From the NCBI GenBank assembly GCA_001970955.1, contig MPUH01000513.1, positions 1 through 48,877 of the forward strand: a DNA stretch of 48,877 nt, read 5' to 3'. Shown piece by piece: positions 29,806-39,573 of this stretch. Each line of letters begins with the position of its first letter. The first letter of the stretch is position 1. The position numbers and the translations under genes are program-made. Below the pieces are notes generated by a model. That model searched no databases. It was not told where the DNA came from and saw nothing but the letters and a program-made list of their open reading frames with translations. The stretch comes from Stentor coeruleus. Lineage: Eukaryota; Ciliophora; Heterotrichea; Heterotrichida; Stentoridae.

Positions 29806-30846
29806 ATGGCAATGGAATTGAATATCAATAAGGACTCATCATCAATATACGAATTAGTCACAGATCATGTAGACTTTTGTGAGATATGCCACAACGAAAG
29901 GCATAGTGGTAAATCAGTACTTTGTTCATGCAATCATAGCTTCTGCCAAGCCTGCTTTACTGATTATTTTTACATGATGAAGTCAGACTACGACTATTAT
30001 CCTTTCAGATGTCCAGCTTATGGATGTGAAAAAGACGTATACAAAGCATTAGCAGGCGTTTTAAGTGAAGGCCAATACGAAGAATTCAAAAGGCTAAGAA
30101 AACGCAAAAAACTAATCAGAAACCCAAAAGTAGCATGGTGCCCTGTAGTAAACTGTGATGGATACGGCATAAAAGATCGAGATAATAAGCTCCAATGCCG
30201 ATCATGTGAAACTGAAATAACAACAACAGTAAATCCAAATGCTAAAGAGTTAATGGAATGTGCATCACTTATCGAATGTCCAGGATGTGGATGTTTAGCC
30301 GAAAGAACATTTGGCTGTTTAAATGCAAAGTGTTATTGCGGGATAAAATTCTGTATGAAATGTGGTAGAGAAAATGACAGACATCATGATTCTTTAGTCT
30401 GTTTAGCCTCTGACAATGATGGGAATATAAGTTGGTGGGTGCTAGTTTTTACTATATTCTCACATATTTTAGTACCTTTATATCCTCTTTGTATTATATA
30501 TTGGTATAGAAATTACTGGGACAAGAATTATATTCCAGTTGTAAATGAACATCCTTGGTTTTATGGTTTTGTTATTGCAGTGTTTTCGCCTATGATTTTG
30601 GTTTTTAGTTTGTTTTATTTACCTTTTGTATGGGGATGGTATTGTGTTGATGCTATGTTCAATGGTAAAGAGGCTAAGTATCAGAAATTTTGGGTACTTT
30701 TGAAGCTTTTGTTGTATTTCCCTGCTGTGCTTTTAACGTTTGTTGGGTTTTTACTCGCACTTGGGCTGTTTATTGCTTTTGTTCCACTATATGGTTTTGG
30801 GTTGTTAGGGTATATGATCTTTAGTGGTAAGAAATCGAAAGAGTAA
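29806..30846 (+). CDS. RBR (RING-IBR-RING) E3 ubiquitin ligase with membrane helices
   Basis: A 346-residue protein. RING1 begins at C25 (CEICHNER, then CSCNHSFCQACF and FRCPAYGCEK). A reduced IBR follows (WCPVVNCDGY, LQCRSCETE). RING2 runs from C158 (ECPGCGCLAERTFGCLNAKC, then YCGIKFCMKCG). The predicted thioester cysteine is C171, the family's GGCnHMtC position. The residue two after it, often His in RBR ligases, is Asn173. From about 208 to 340 there are four hydrophobic segments, so it is probably anchored in an internal membrane like the RNF19/RNF144 types. Its partner E2 and substrates are unknown. An earlier in-frame start is not evident, and Met3 is a possible alternative. Confidence 0.88.
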   Translation: MAMELNINKDSSSIYELVTDHVDFCEICHNERHSGKSVLCSCNHSFCQACFTDYFYMMKSDYDYYPFRCPAYGCEKDVYKALAGVLSEGQYEEFKRLRKRKKLIRNPKVAWCPVVNCDGYGIKDRDNKLQCRSCETEITTTVNPNAKELMECASLIECPGCGCLAERTFGCLNAKCYCGIKFCMKCGRENDRHHDSLVCLASDNDGNISWWVLVFTIFSHILVPLYPLCIIYWYRNYWDKNYIPVVNEHPWFYGFVIAVFSPMILVFSLFYLPFVWGWYCVDAMFNGKEAKYQKFWVLLKLLLYFPAVLLTFVGFLLALGLFIAFVPLYGFGLLGYMIFSGKKSKE

Positions 30847-31555
30847 TTTAGGTAATAGTAATGATTTAGACTAAAAATAGGCTTAAAAAATTGCTTTAAA
30901 AAGGTTAGATGAGTGAAGGTTTTTTTTTATGATGAGGAGTCTGTTGAGTTTAAAGCTGGAAAATAAGAGATTTTAATATGTTTTTTAGTTTTTTAGTGGG
31001 AATAGTGTGTAAGATAGTGATATTGAGAATGGGAACTTTTATGCTAAAGATTAAATAATAATGTTTTAAACAGTATGAATTCTGATAAAAAAAAAACAGT
31101 ATGTATAGATTAAAATATGCTAGTAATTGCTCCATTATATTGTCTCTAGCTAAGTCGTGAATATCAATTAATTATATATTTTAAAATTAATATCAAATAT
31201 TCTTATTGTCTATTTTACCTTTCTGATAACTTTATTAGTAAAAAAAATCATTTTTTAGCATACTTAAGATTAGTTCGAAGCATTCGGTATCTTGTTTATA
31301 ATCAAAATATATACAAATAAAATACCTATAATTTTGTAAGATTTTACAACAAATAATTTGGCATCGATAATAAGAGAAAACAACTGAAAATTTATTAATA
31401 CAGAGTTCACAACTGTGAAAGATATATTTTCTAACTAACTTAATCATCATCAATTTGGCTAAATAAGATAATGCGGTTACTTTACAATCAAAGCATAATA
31501 AAATTTCATTTTATTATAATATAACTCTAAGTCTTAAAATTCTAATATAGAATAT
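30847..31555. other. Intergenic region, no gene seen
   Basis: G/T-rich to about 30960, then generic AT-rich sequence. Short frames here have no coding character. Confidence 0.5.
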
Positions 31556-32290
31556 CTAAATATTTTTGAAGAACTCAAATTCTGTTTGAGGAATAAATTC
31601 AGGGAACTTTAATTCCTCATATAAATTCTCATCAAATTCTTCTTTTGCTTTGTCCAGAACACTAAAATCGTAGTTTTCTTTATCTTTTTTAGCTGTATTT
31701 ATATCATAATTATCTATCCCATCATCTACCAATTCGCAAATAATACCATCTAGATTTTCACCTATTTTCCGATAGTATTCCCAAGCTTCACTAGAAAGCT
31801 CAATTTTCATAAGAAACTGTTTTTTTACGTCTTTGGCCGCTAGTAAAATTCCCCTTATTTCTATGTTTTCAAGAAGCTTAAATGATGAATAATGAAGCCT
31901 ATTAGAAATGAATTTCCCGAAATTAAACTTTCTAAGGTTTCTACGAATTGTTGAGTGAAAATAGTTCTTAATTTGGTTTGAAGAGCGACCTGGAAGGAAT
32001 TTAGCTATTTTCGACCATTTATTTCCATATTCCAAATGCAGGCTAAGCATTTTTTCTATTTCTGAATGCGAAAAGTTTGACTTTTTTAGTATTCCATTTA
32101 AGTGATTTTTCCATCTTTCAGAACACTGCTTTGGGGTTCTGATAATATTATATAGGATTTTTAAACTATTAGATATTTTTTTCCAGTTTTTGACTCCAAA
32201 CTTTTCAGTTAAGTCTCTAAGTATTAAATCATCCTATTTAGGAAATACTTCTTTGGTCCAGAGCTTAATTTTCTTTAACATATAAACCAT
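31556..32290 (-). CDS. R2R3-MYB protein A (one 15-nt intron)
   Basis: Splicing the 15-base intron at 32234-32248 gives a 239-residue protein. R2 starts KLWTKE, then DDLILRDLTEKFGVKNWKKI and TPKQCSERWKNHL. R3 has SHSEIEKMLSLHLEYG, KWSKIAKFLPGRSSNQIKNYF. As in many R3 repeats the outer tryptophans are replaced by Phe. The region after R3 (STIRRNLRKF, IEIRGILLAAKDVKKQ) is shared with the two paralogues at 38.2 and 39.6 kb. The acidic C-terminus could be an activation region. Two-repeat MYB proteins bind DNA and act in the nucleus. The ATG follows TTATAATTATA directly; Met4 is an alternative start. Confidence 0.85.
32234..32248 (-). other. 15-nt intron in MYB protein A
   Basis: Reads GTATTTCCTAAATAG on the minus strand and contains an in-frame TAG. 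It lies between KLWTKE and DDLIL, the same codon boundary as in MYB protein B. Confidence 0.9.
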
Positions 32291-33676
32291 TATAATTATA
32301 ATCTTCTCAAAAGACTATTTAATACGACATACTTAAACTAAAAGATTGAAATTTTAACATGGATGCCTACTTAGATAGTTGAATATAGTTAAAATAGCTA
32401 AAAACGAAAAAAACAAACTTTAAATCGCTTAAATATCTTGTCTAAGATTCAAATTTCAGCTACTTTAAATTAGTTTTTTTCATCAATACAATAACTAGAT
32501 TTTAGAAGTTTTTCTTGTAAAAATGATTAAAGTTGCCTTGTTGGATAAATAATTGTTTGCAAAAAAATACTCTGCCAATCAGAAAATACAAAAAGATAAA
32601 TTACCATATTATGATTTTCCATTATAGTTTTCTAATATACCCTAACTTAAAATAATCGGTAGCTATGGCAATCGCAGAATATTAAAGAATTTTTGCATCT
32701 CAGAGTGTGATAGGTAATTTCAAAAGTCAGCTTTATCGTAATTATGTGGTTACATTTTTATTATATATGGAAATTTATTACATAAACCTAAGAAACATGT
32801 AATAAAATGCTTTGCTTTTATAGTTTAAATATATTCGTATTACAAAAATTAAAAGCTAAAGCTCTTTGTAAGTATGAAAAATTAATTATATTATAATATT
32901 TCCAAGCCTTTGATAAAGCTTAAACTTGTAAAAAAAATAAGCAAAATAATATTGAAATTTTCTATAAATAATTTGAAAGCTATAGGTATTTAGCTTGAAA
33001 GATTGATAGAATACTGATGAGCTTATGATTTTAAATTAAAATAGGTGAGGCTAGCTTGAAAATATTAAAAGGGTTCTATTAGCTTTACTTTTTGTAATAA
33101 TTTTATAGTCAACAGAATTAGCTCAAAATTTAAATCCAGATATCTCCCTGCAATTCGAAGATTATCTACTTCAAGCTTATTTAGTAATTATTTTTAACAT
33201 ACTATAACTCCAAAACTTTTCTGATTCTTTCAGCATAAAGATAATAACAAATGGTATTAAAACTGCATAATCTATAACATAAAAGCTGAAAAGTTTACAT
33301 TATTAGAAATTTGATAAATAAAATCTCATCTTCTATTAGTTTTTGCAAGAACATAATTATACATATATAATTAATATCTTATATCATAATATATTAAATC
33401 TAAATAAACAATTATCCTATCTTATAAATTTTATCATATATTCAATTTGATTACTTAAAAAACTAGTTTAATGTATATGACTACTTAAAAAAATATTTTT
33501 TACTATCCAAAACTTTTTAATTCAAAGTGTAAATCAACATAAATAACTTTCCCTTAAAGATTTTCGATAAAAAAGTGTTTCCATGATTTTTTACAGCCAG
33601 AAAATTCTAAGTTTCATATGCTTACCATTTTTATAACATATTATATAAGAAAAATTTTATTTTAAATTATAAAATC
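32291..33676. other. Long AT-rich intergenic region
   Basis: No intact gene. A possible MYB remnant lies at 32640-32755. The rest is AT-rich without the clear G/T-to-A/C switch seen elsewhere, suggesting older decayed sequence. Confidence 0.45.
32640..32755 (-). pseudogene. Possible decayed MYB fragment
   Basis: On the minus strand one frame gives LSHSEMQKFF, matching FSHSEIEKML at the start of R3 in MYB protein A, and a shifted frame gives AIAIA where the paralogue has KIAKF. Stops and an apparent deletion separate the two. DNA identity is modest, so this is a tentative call. Confidence 0.3.
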
Positions 33677-34708
33677 ATGGAAACAGCTTCTCCTTTAGAA
33701 GAAAACCTTGAGATTAATGCTATACACCTACTAAAGAAAGAGCTTCATAATTGCGAAACTTTCTCATCAAGATTTAGAAAAAAGCTCAAAAATACCAAAG
33801 AGCGATTAGACAAAGTAAACTCAAATCTTCATTTAACAAAGCAGCAAATAGATATTTTCACCCAAGAATCCAACAGAGCCCTTGAAGGGATAAAAGACAC
33901 AAATTGGCAGTTCACAAAAGAGATCTGCAAAGAAATAATAAAAATTAAAAAACCCAACTCAACTCTTTTAGATGTCTCGCAAAAATTCATGCTGGTCTTA
34001 GACCAAAAAGATAGATCATGGAATACTTTTAAAGCAGTTATGAAGAACTTTACCCCATTAAAAAGTTTAATGTCAAGCATACAAGCGCAATATTTAACTG
34101 ATGAGCAAATGAACGAACTGATTGATGTTTGGAAAAATCAACAGTCTATACAATATAAACTAAAAAAATACTGTAAAGGTGTGAGTATTTTAGCTGAATG
34201 GATAAATTATTCAGTTGAATACAAGCTTAAAAAAGAAACTCTATTGGCAATAGAACAAAAATACCCTGAAGTAACAAAAATATAGCTTATAAAGAAAAAA
34301 ACCCACCTGACAAATAAAATATCTGAAATCAATTCACAAATATTAATCATAGAAGAGAAAATCGCAGAAGTAAAACTAAGCCTAGAAAGCGCTGAAATCT
34401 TAAAAATAGATGAAGACTGCACGGATTATAGTAACTTTTCTAATAAATCCTTAAACCGAAGCGAAGAACGATCAGTAGTGACAACACCTTTGCATCAAGG
34501 AACAGCATCAGGAGGTATAATGAAAATGAATGTCCCATTAACCCCAAAGTTCCCAAGACAATTTTTCCCTAACTTTGAATTAAATTCTGAAGAGCTTTAC
34601 CTTGAAGCTCCAGCAAAGAAAGTTCAAGAAGAAGATATTAAAATGTTATTCTATGATGATGCGAGTGAAAATCTTGGATGCTGTAGAATGAGATTTTTTT
34701 GTTTTTAG
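33677..34708 (+). CDS. Stand-alone dynein-stalk-like coiled-coil protein (one 15-nt intron)
   Basis: A 338-residue protein after removal of the intron at 34271-34285. An N-terminal coiled coil (LHNCETFSSRFRKKLKNTKE) is followed by a segment that follows the base of the dynein heavy chain stalk: KKPNSTLLDVSQKFMLVL, RSWNTFKAVMK, a helical spacer, then YCKGVSILAEWINYSVEYKL and LKKETLLAIEQKYPE, continuing into coiled coil. In dyneins this region leads to the microtubule-binding tip. No AAA modules are present. The C-terminal ~110 residues are Ser/Pro/Asn-rich and end GCCRMRFFCF. I infer a microtubule- or dynein-related accessory protein; the family match is by pattern and needs a profile search. 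Confidence 0.7.
34271..34285 (+). other. 15-nt intron in the dynein-stalk-like gene
   Basis: Reads GTAACAAAAATATAG and carries the in-frame TAG that would end the protein at residue 202. Removal keeps the coiled coil continuous (KYPE to LIKKK). Confidence 0.85.
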
Positions 34709-34720
34709 TGTATAAAATAA

Positions 34721-36307
34721 TTAAGGGTGGTTTTTATTCATTTTCTGTAAAGCAATCATAAATAAATGGGCTCTGCTTGGGATATCCAGATAATCTGGAC
34801 TTTTCCATGGTTCAGTTTGTTGGTAATAATTGAGTTTGCCTGGGAGTAAAGGCATAGTCCCATCGATTTGAGCTCCAGTTTTGACTAGGTTTTCGATTCT
34901 CCCTTCATAGATTTCTTTTTTAGCAAAGAGAGCACGGGTTCTTGGATGCTGAGGATATGGGAATAAGCTTTTGACCATACTGGAAGTTGAGAAATATTTT
35001 GAACTCATTTTAGATTTGGTTTTACTTTGTAGACCTAGTGCGTCCATTCCAGACTCTAGGAAACTGAATCTACTAAAATACCCTTCTGGATCAAAAAGCT
35101 TGGTAATTACACCTTGGATTTTCATATTAGCAATTTGTAACTGTGAAGGAACACTAAAGAACTGTTTATAAGAATTCACAAAAATATTTTCACTAATAAT
35201 CCTTATAACCAATATAAGCAAGCTTTTATAAAAAGGGACTTTAGAGGATTTTTCATGAAAAAGGTGTAGAATTGTTACAAACATTTGTTGTCTTTGTTCA
35301 TTACTAATAATAATACTATGTAAATGTCCAAAAATCGTCCAATAGCAAAAATGGGCAACTATCCCAATAAGCCGTGCGTTGTTTTCAGTATCAATCTGCT
35401 GCAACATTGTTTTTAAATGGTCAACTTTTTTAGCTCTAGGACTTTTATCCTCATCATTTTTCTCACTAGTCTGAGGTTTTAAAGATGGTTTAGCTTTTTT
35501 CTTCTTAGGACCAATACTTGGTGGGACTATAGTATCAGGAAAGCTTGTGACAACATACTTTAAATTATTCGCTACTTCTTCAACTGTAATTTCAATCGGT
35601 TGCATCATTTCTTTTATATGCGCGGCAGTAACAGTTATATTTTCAAAAGGGAATTTAAATACTTTTGAAGAAAAAAGGTCATCAGCATCACTTTCATCTG
35701 ATACAAGTTTGATTTCATTATCCATAAAAGGTAAAAGGAATTTCTTTTTTATATTCTGTGGGTCTAAATCGATTTTCACTTTAGTTTCTGGTTCAGCTTC
35801 TTTAGTCACTACAGCTTCAACTTTTCTAAAATGCCCTATAGTTAATTTGCTTTCTTCTCTTGGAAGCTCTTTAACCACAGCTTGGGTTTCTAAACGGTTA
35901 GCTAGTTGATTTGAGACTGGTAAATCTTTTTGAGGCTTAGGTCTTGAATGAGGATATATAATTAAAGTGTCTGCAAGCCAATCTGATGGCTGCCACCATT
36001 GAGCTTTGAATTTACAGTTTTCTATTGGCATTTCTTGTAAGATTTTTTCGATATTTTTTCTTGTTGGTTCTACACCGATTATTTCGAGATATCTTACTGC
36101 GTATTCTTTTTCGATAACTTTTAAGAAACCTTCTGTTAGTTGGTCTCTTTCAGGACCACCTTTTAAAGGGATGCTTATGGCGATTTGTTGGTGACGAGGG
36201 CTTAGTTCGCTTTTACTTAGGTTGCTTTTTCTAAATACTTTTGGAAGTTTGTTTTCTGTGGATTTTTTCCACTCATCATAAAGTCGGGTTTGCTGAGAGT
36301 TGAACAT
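34721..36307 (-). CDS. PPP1R36-like protein (tentative)
   Basis: A 528-residue protein. The N-terminal third includes an ordered region (LTEGFLKVIEKEYAVRYLEI, FKAQWWQPSDWLADTLIIYP) that looks like a ciliate-type domain. The middle is acidic and Lys-rich. A helical domain from about 310 to 400 (ARLIGIVAHFCYWTIFGHLH, then PFYKSLLILVIRIISENIF) resembles the PPP1R36 family, whose members regulate PP1 in ciliated or sperm cells. The C-terminal ~110 residues include LFPYPQHPRTRALFAKKEIY, which is typical of cilium-associated proteins. The assignment is from memory of the family pattern only. Convergent with the dynein-stalk-like gene, 12 bases apart. Confidence 0.6.
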   Translation of the reverse strand: MFNSQQTRLYDEWKKSTENKLPKVFRKSNLSKSELSPRHQQIAISIPLKGGPERDQLTEGFLKVIEKEYAVRYLEIIGVEPTRKNIEKILQEMPIENCKFKAQWWQPSDWLADTLIIYPHSRPKPQKDLPVSNQLANRLETQAVVKELPREESKLTIGHFRKVEAVVTKEAEPETKVKIDLDPQNIKKKFLLPFMDNEIKLVSDESDADDLFSSKVFKFPFENITVTAAHIKEMMQPIEITVEEVANNLKYVVTSFPDTIVPPSIGPKKKKAKPSLKPQTSEKNDEDKSPRAKKVDHLKTMLQQIDTENNARLIGIVAHFCYWTIFGHLHSIIISNEQRQQMFVTILHLFHEKSSKVPFYKSLLILVIRIISENIFVNSYKQFFSVPSQLQIANMKIQGVITKLFDPEGYFSRFSFLESGMDALGLQSKTKSKMSSKYFSTSSMVKSLFPYPQHPRTRALFAKKEIYEGRIENLVKTGAQIDGTMPLLPGKLNYYQQTEPWKSPDYLDIPSRAHLFMIALQKMNKNHP

Positions 36308-36803
36308 GATATTTATATTAGAATTTTTATTTGAGAATATGTTAGGATTTTGAAAGGGATGATTTTGGTTGAATGATTGTGAAGATTTTTGATTAAGGGA
36401 ATTTGGATTTGTAGGGTAAATTGTTTGTGAGATTTTTTGGGTTTAGTTAGGGTTGAATTAGAAAATATAGGATGTGTAGAGTTATTAAGTAGAAAAGTTA
36501 GGGAAACTATTTTTATTGGTTTTTAGTTAATAAAAACTTTAGTAATTTTGAATAATAAGTTTTAAATTATAATACACTTAAGTTAGTTTGAGAAGTATAA
36601 AAGGAAATTTAAGTTTAGTGAATAGTAATCATAATCATAATTTAATATATCACTCCAAAAAATAATATTTCCTTATAACCTCAGACAGCTTATCATCATA
36701 ATCAATACCAGCTTTCCAAACTTCATATTCCAAATCATCATAAAATTACAAAATACCTCAAAAAAAAACTATGAAGAATCCCCCCTACTAAGATACTCTA
36801 CAA
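36308..36803. other. Intergenic region between divergent genes
   Basis: G/T-rich from 36310 to about 36630, then A/C-rich to 36800. No gene seen. Confidence 0.5.
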
Positions 36804-37667
36804 ATGGAAATCAGTAGAACTGCTCTAGGAACTCCCTATCGTGAAGATGACCGTATAGTCCTCTTAGCTCAATTTATCTCAGAATACTACACAAGTCCAA
36901 ACATTGAAATTGAAGTTAAAATCGGGACATTCTTTCTAAATTCCTCAACTCAACAAATATCTCATATATCCGAAATTAATATGCAAAACATACCAGGTCG
37001 ATTTGAATCTTCTCTTCAGCCTTTAATGTTTTTTTCCTTACTTGAACTCTTAAAAATAACCTGCCCAAACTTCATTTTTTTTGAAACAGAAGATTCTCTA
37101 TATACATGCTCAGATCGTAATAGTAAAATACGTCAAACTATTGGGCAAAACAATGAAATAATTGCAATTATTAAGAAAACAAGAATCGCTGATAAGAATT
37201 TCTTAATAAATTCTCATGGTTCTGGGATAAGGATTTCAGCTAATATTGAAGAGGGAATTGATAAAATACCTGAAGAGTCTAAGTTTTATGTATTAAGAAA
37301 AAAGAAAAGATACTCTTTTAGGCATTTGTATCTTGTTATTGATTTGACTGAGGTTAGTATGAATAATAAGGTTTTTTATGAAGCAGAGATCGAGATAGTA
37401 GATTTTCCATTTGTAAAAACTCATGCAAATAACTTTTTACTTGGATTAGATAAAGGTGGACTGATTGGTATTGCGCGGAAAATCTGGCAAAATAGTCTTG
37501 CTTTAAGTTATCATAAACCAAAAGCTATGGTTGTAAGGGTTTCTGAAAATTTAGAATTGATGGAAGATCGAGAAAGGGTTTATAAGAAATTTATAGGATC
37601 TGATTTTCCTTTGATTGGAGATTATCTGTTTTGTATTGCTAAAGAACTTGAGAATGTAGAACCTTAG
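36804..37667 (+). CDS. mRNA-capping RNA 5'-triphosphatase, Cet1/TTM type
   Basis: A 287-residue metal-dependent RNA triphosphatase of the tunnel fold. The beta-strand IEIEVKIG (E35, E37) supplies two metal-binding Glu, and the third group is YEAEIEI (E193, E195, E197). Other tunnel motifs: GIRISANIEE, RKKKRYSFRH and LVIDLTEVS. It removes the gamma phosphate from nascent mRNA in the first step of cap formation, acting in the nucleus next to RNA polymerase II. Fungi and most protists use this type, animals and plants a cysteine-phosphatase type. The size matches single-domain protist enzymes. No guanylyltransferase domain is fused. Confidence 0.88.
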   Translation: MEISRTALGTPYREDDRIVLLAQFISEYYTSPNIEIEVKIGTFFLNSSTQQISHISEINMQNIPGRFESSLQPLMFFSLLELLKITCPNFIFFETEDSLYTCSDRNSKIRQTIGQNNEIIAIIKKTRIADKNFLINSHGSGIRISANIEEGIDKIPEESKFYVLRKKKRYSFRHLYLVIDLTEVSMNNKVFYEAEIEIVDFPFVKTHANNFLLGLDKGGLIGIARKIWQNSLALSYHKPKAMVVRVSENLELMEDRERVYKKFIGSDFPLIGDYLFCIAKELENVEP

Positions 37668-38212
37668 TTGTGGATTATGTTAGAATAGTTTAAAATTATG
37701 AAAAATTTTAATGAAAAAAATATTTTAGGAAGCGGAGTTCATTTGGAAAATAGCAAGTTTTTGATTAGAATTTTTAAGAGTTTTGATAAGTATTGGGTTT
37801 TTGTTTGTTTATAAAGAAATAGGATGGGAAAATTCGGCGTTAAAAATACATTTTTATGCAAAAGAATAATTGAAGTGGTTGCATTATGATAATTTAAGGA
37901 AATCTTTTAGGCTATAAAATATTTTTTGAAGTTTCGGGGAGTATATAGGGTATATGTAGTAGAGATATTTACCTCAACTAATAAAATATCCTTAATCCTA
38001 GCAAATACTTACTCTTTCTCACTAAAATATTTATTCGGCAAAATAAAAAGCCTGGGAAATCTATCAACAAATCCGTTTAGAGTTTTTCTATTTTAATCTC
38101 TCTAATACATTTCATGATTTCAAAATTTTTCAAAAAATACTTTTCTTTAGATAAACCCTATTTTTTTCTAGAAAAAATTTACTTACTAAAACTATTTACT
38201 AGTAGGTTAAAA
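37668..38212. other. Convergent intergenic region
   Basis: G/T-rich to about 37970, then A/C-rich. It separates two 3' ends, each G/T-rich on its own coding strand. No gene seen. Confidence 0.5.
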
Positions 38213-38956
38213 TTAATGAAATTCAAAGTCTATCATAGGAGTATACTCAGGAAATCCTTCAGAATACTCTGAGGCTACGGCAAATATATCATCATCAAAG
38301 TTTTCTGGGTATGTTTTATAATTTGCATCATTAATTAAATCATCACTTATCTCTGTCGAAAGTATATTATCATATTCGAGTTCATGATCAAAAGAAAGCA
38401 TATTATTATTTTCTTCACTTCTAAAGTTCGCGTTTTTTAAATATTCAATTGCATCTCGGGATAAGAAAGTATTAAGAAAAGTTGAATTTTTAACGCTTTT
38501 TTCTGCCGTTAAAATTTCTCTGATTTCCAGGTTACTCAGTATGCTAAAAGACTTAAACACAATTTTCTCAGAGTCTAATTTGCCTCTATTGAATTTTCTA
38601 ACATTCCGTCTTATTGTTGCGTACATAAAATTCTTAACATGATTTTCTGTCCTTCCAGGAAGAAATTTTGCAATTTTCGACCACTGGTTACCGTATTGTA
38701 TTTGAAGATCTAGTATTTTGTTGATTTCATCTCTAGAAAAAGGTGCTTCTTTTTTTTCTTCACATAGGTTGTTAAACCAACGATCTCTACATTGTTTTGG
38801 TGTCCTCATGACTTTTAGTTGGATGTTAAGCTCTTGAGAAATAGCTGTCCAATGTTTTGGACCGTATTGCTTTACTAATTCTTTTAGTATTTTGTCTTCC
38901 TAAGTAAATCTTACATCAACTTTCCAAAGTTTCGGCTTTCTTTTTTCGCAAGACAT
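38213..38956 (-). CDS. R2R3-MYB protein B (one 15-nt intron)
   Basis: A 242-residue protein once the intron at 38900-38914 is removed. R2: KRKPKLWKVD then EDKILKELVKQYGPKHW and TPKQCRDRWFNNL. R3: FSRDEINKILDLQIQYG, QWSKIAKFLPGRTENHVKNF. The post-repeat block ATIRRNVRKFNRGK and LEIREILTAEKSVK is shared with the paralogues. The acidic C-terminus ends GFPEYTPMIDFEFH, similar to EFIPQTEFEFFKNI in MYB protein A, so the extreme C-terminus is also conserved. Without the intron the first exon would be lost and only part of R2 retained. Confidence 0.88.
38900..38914 (-). other. 15-nt intron in MYB protein B
   Basis: Reads GTAAGATTTACTTAG on the minus strand, with an in-frame TAG. It lies at the same codon boundary as the intron in MYB protein A. 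Confidence 0.92.
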
Positions 38957-39573
38957 TAAGTTTGTTATTATTTGGATGGATATTATGGATAATACTAAAA
39001 CATATAATAATAGGAGTATATTATATACTACTAACAGCATAAAGTGGTATTAAAATATTATAGAATCTCTATTTTTTCGCTGCTCTTTAAAGATTTGTAA
39101 TTTTCTAAGTGTTCTGGATAAAAAAAAAATTCTAAAATTTTGCAGTTTCATAACCCCAAGAAAGTTGCGTTTGAGTAAAAATTATAAGATTTAAAGAAAT
39201 TATCTTAGTAAATTACTCATAGTAATGGTTAATTTATGTAAATAAAACTTGTTAGTTAGATAATACTGTGAAAATTTTAATCTAATAGCGTTATATTTGA
39301 AATAAAATTCATTTTTACAAAAAAATTACTAGAAATTGATTAGGATATGATGCTTTATGACACTTCTAATAGGGATTTTTTATCTTGAATATTTATGAAT
39401 ATAAGCCTAAAATAATCAATAAAAAATCTATGAAATAACAAGAAACTATATTCATATTTTTCATAGTAAAATCTTAAACATTAATATTATGAAATTTATA
39501 AACATATCAATACTTTCTATTTATATCTCATAAGTAAACATAAAATTCTTATTATTTTATATAACTACTACCT
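38957..39573. other. Intergenic region between MYB genes
   Basis: AT-rich, no gene seen, and no clear composition switch. Confidence 0.45.
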
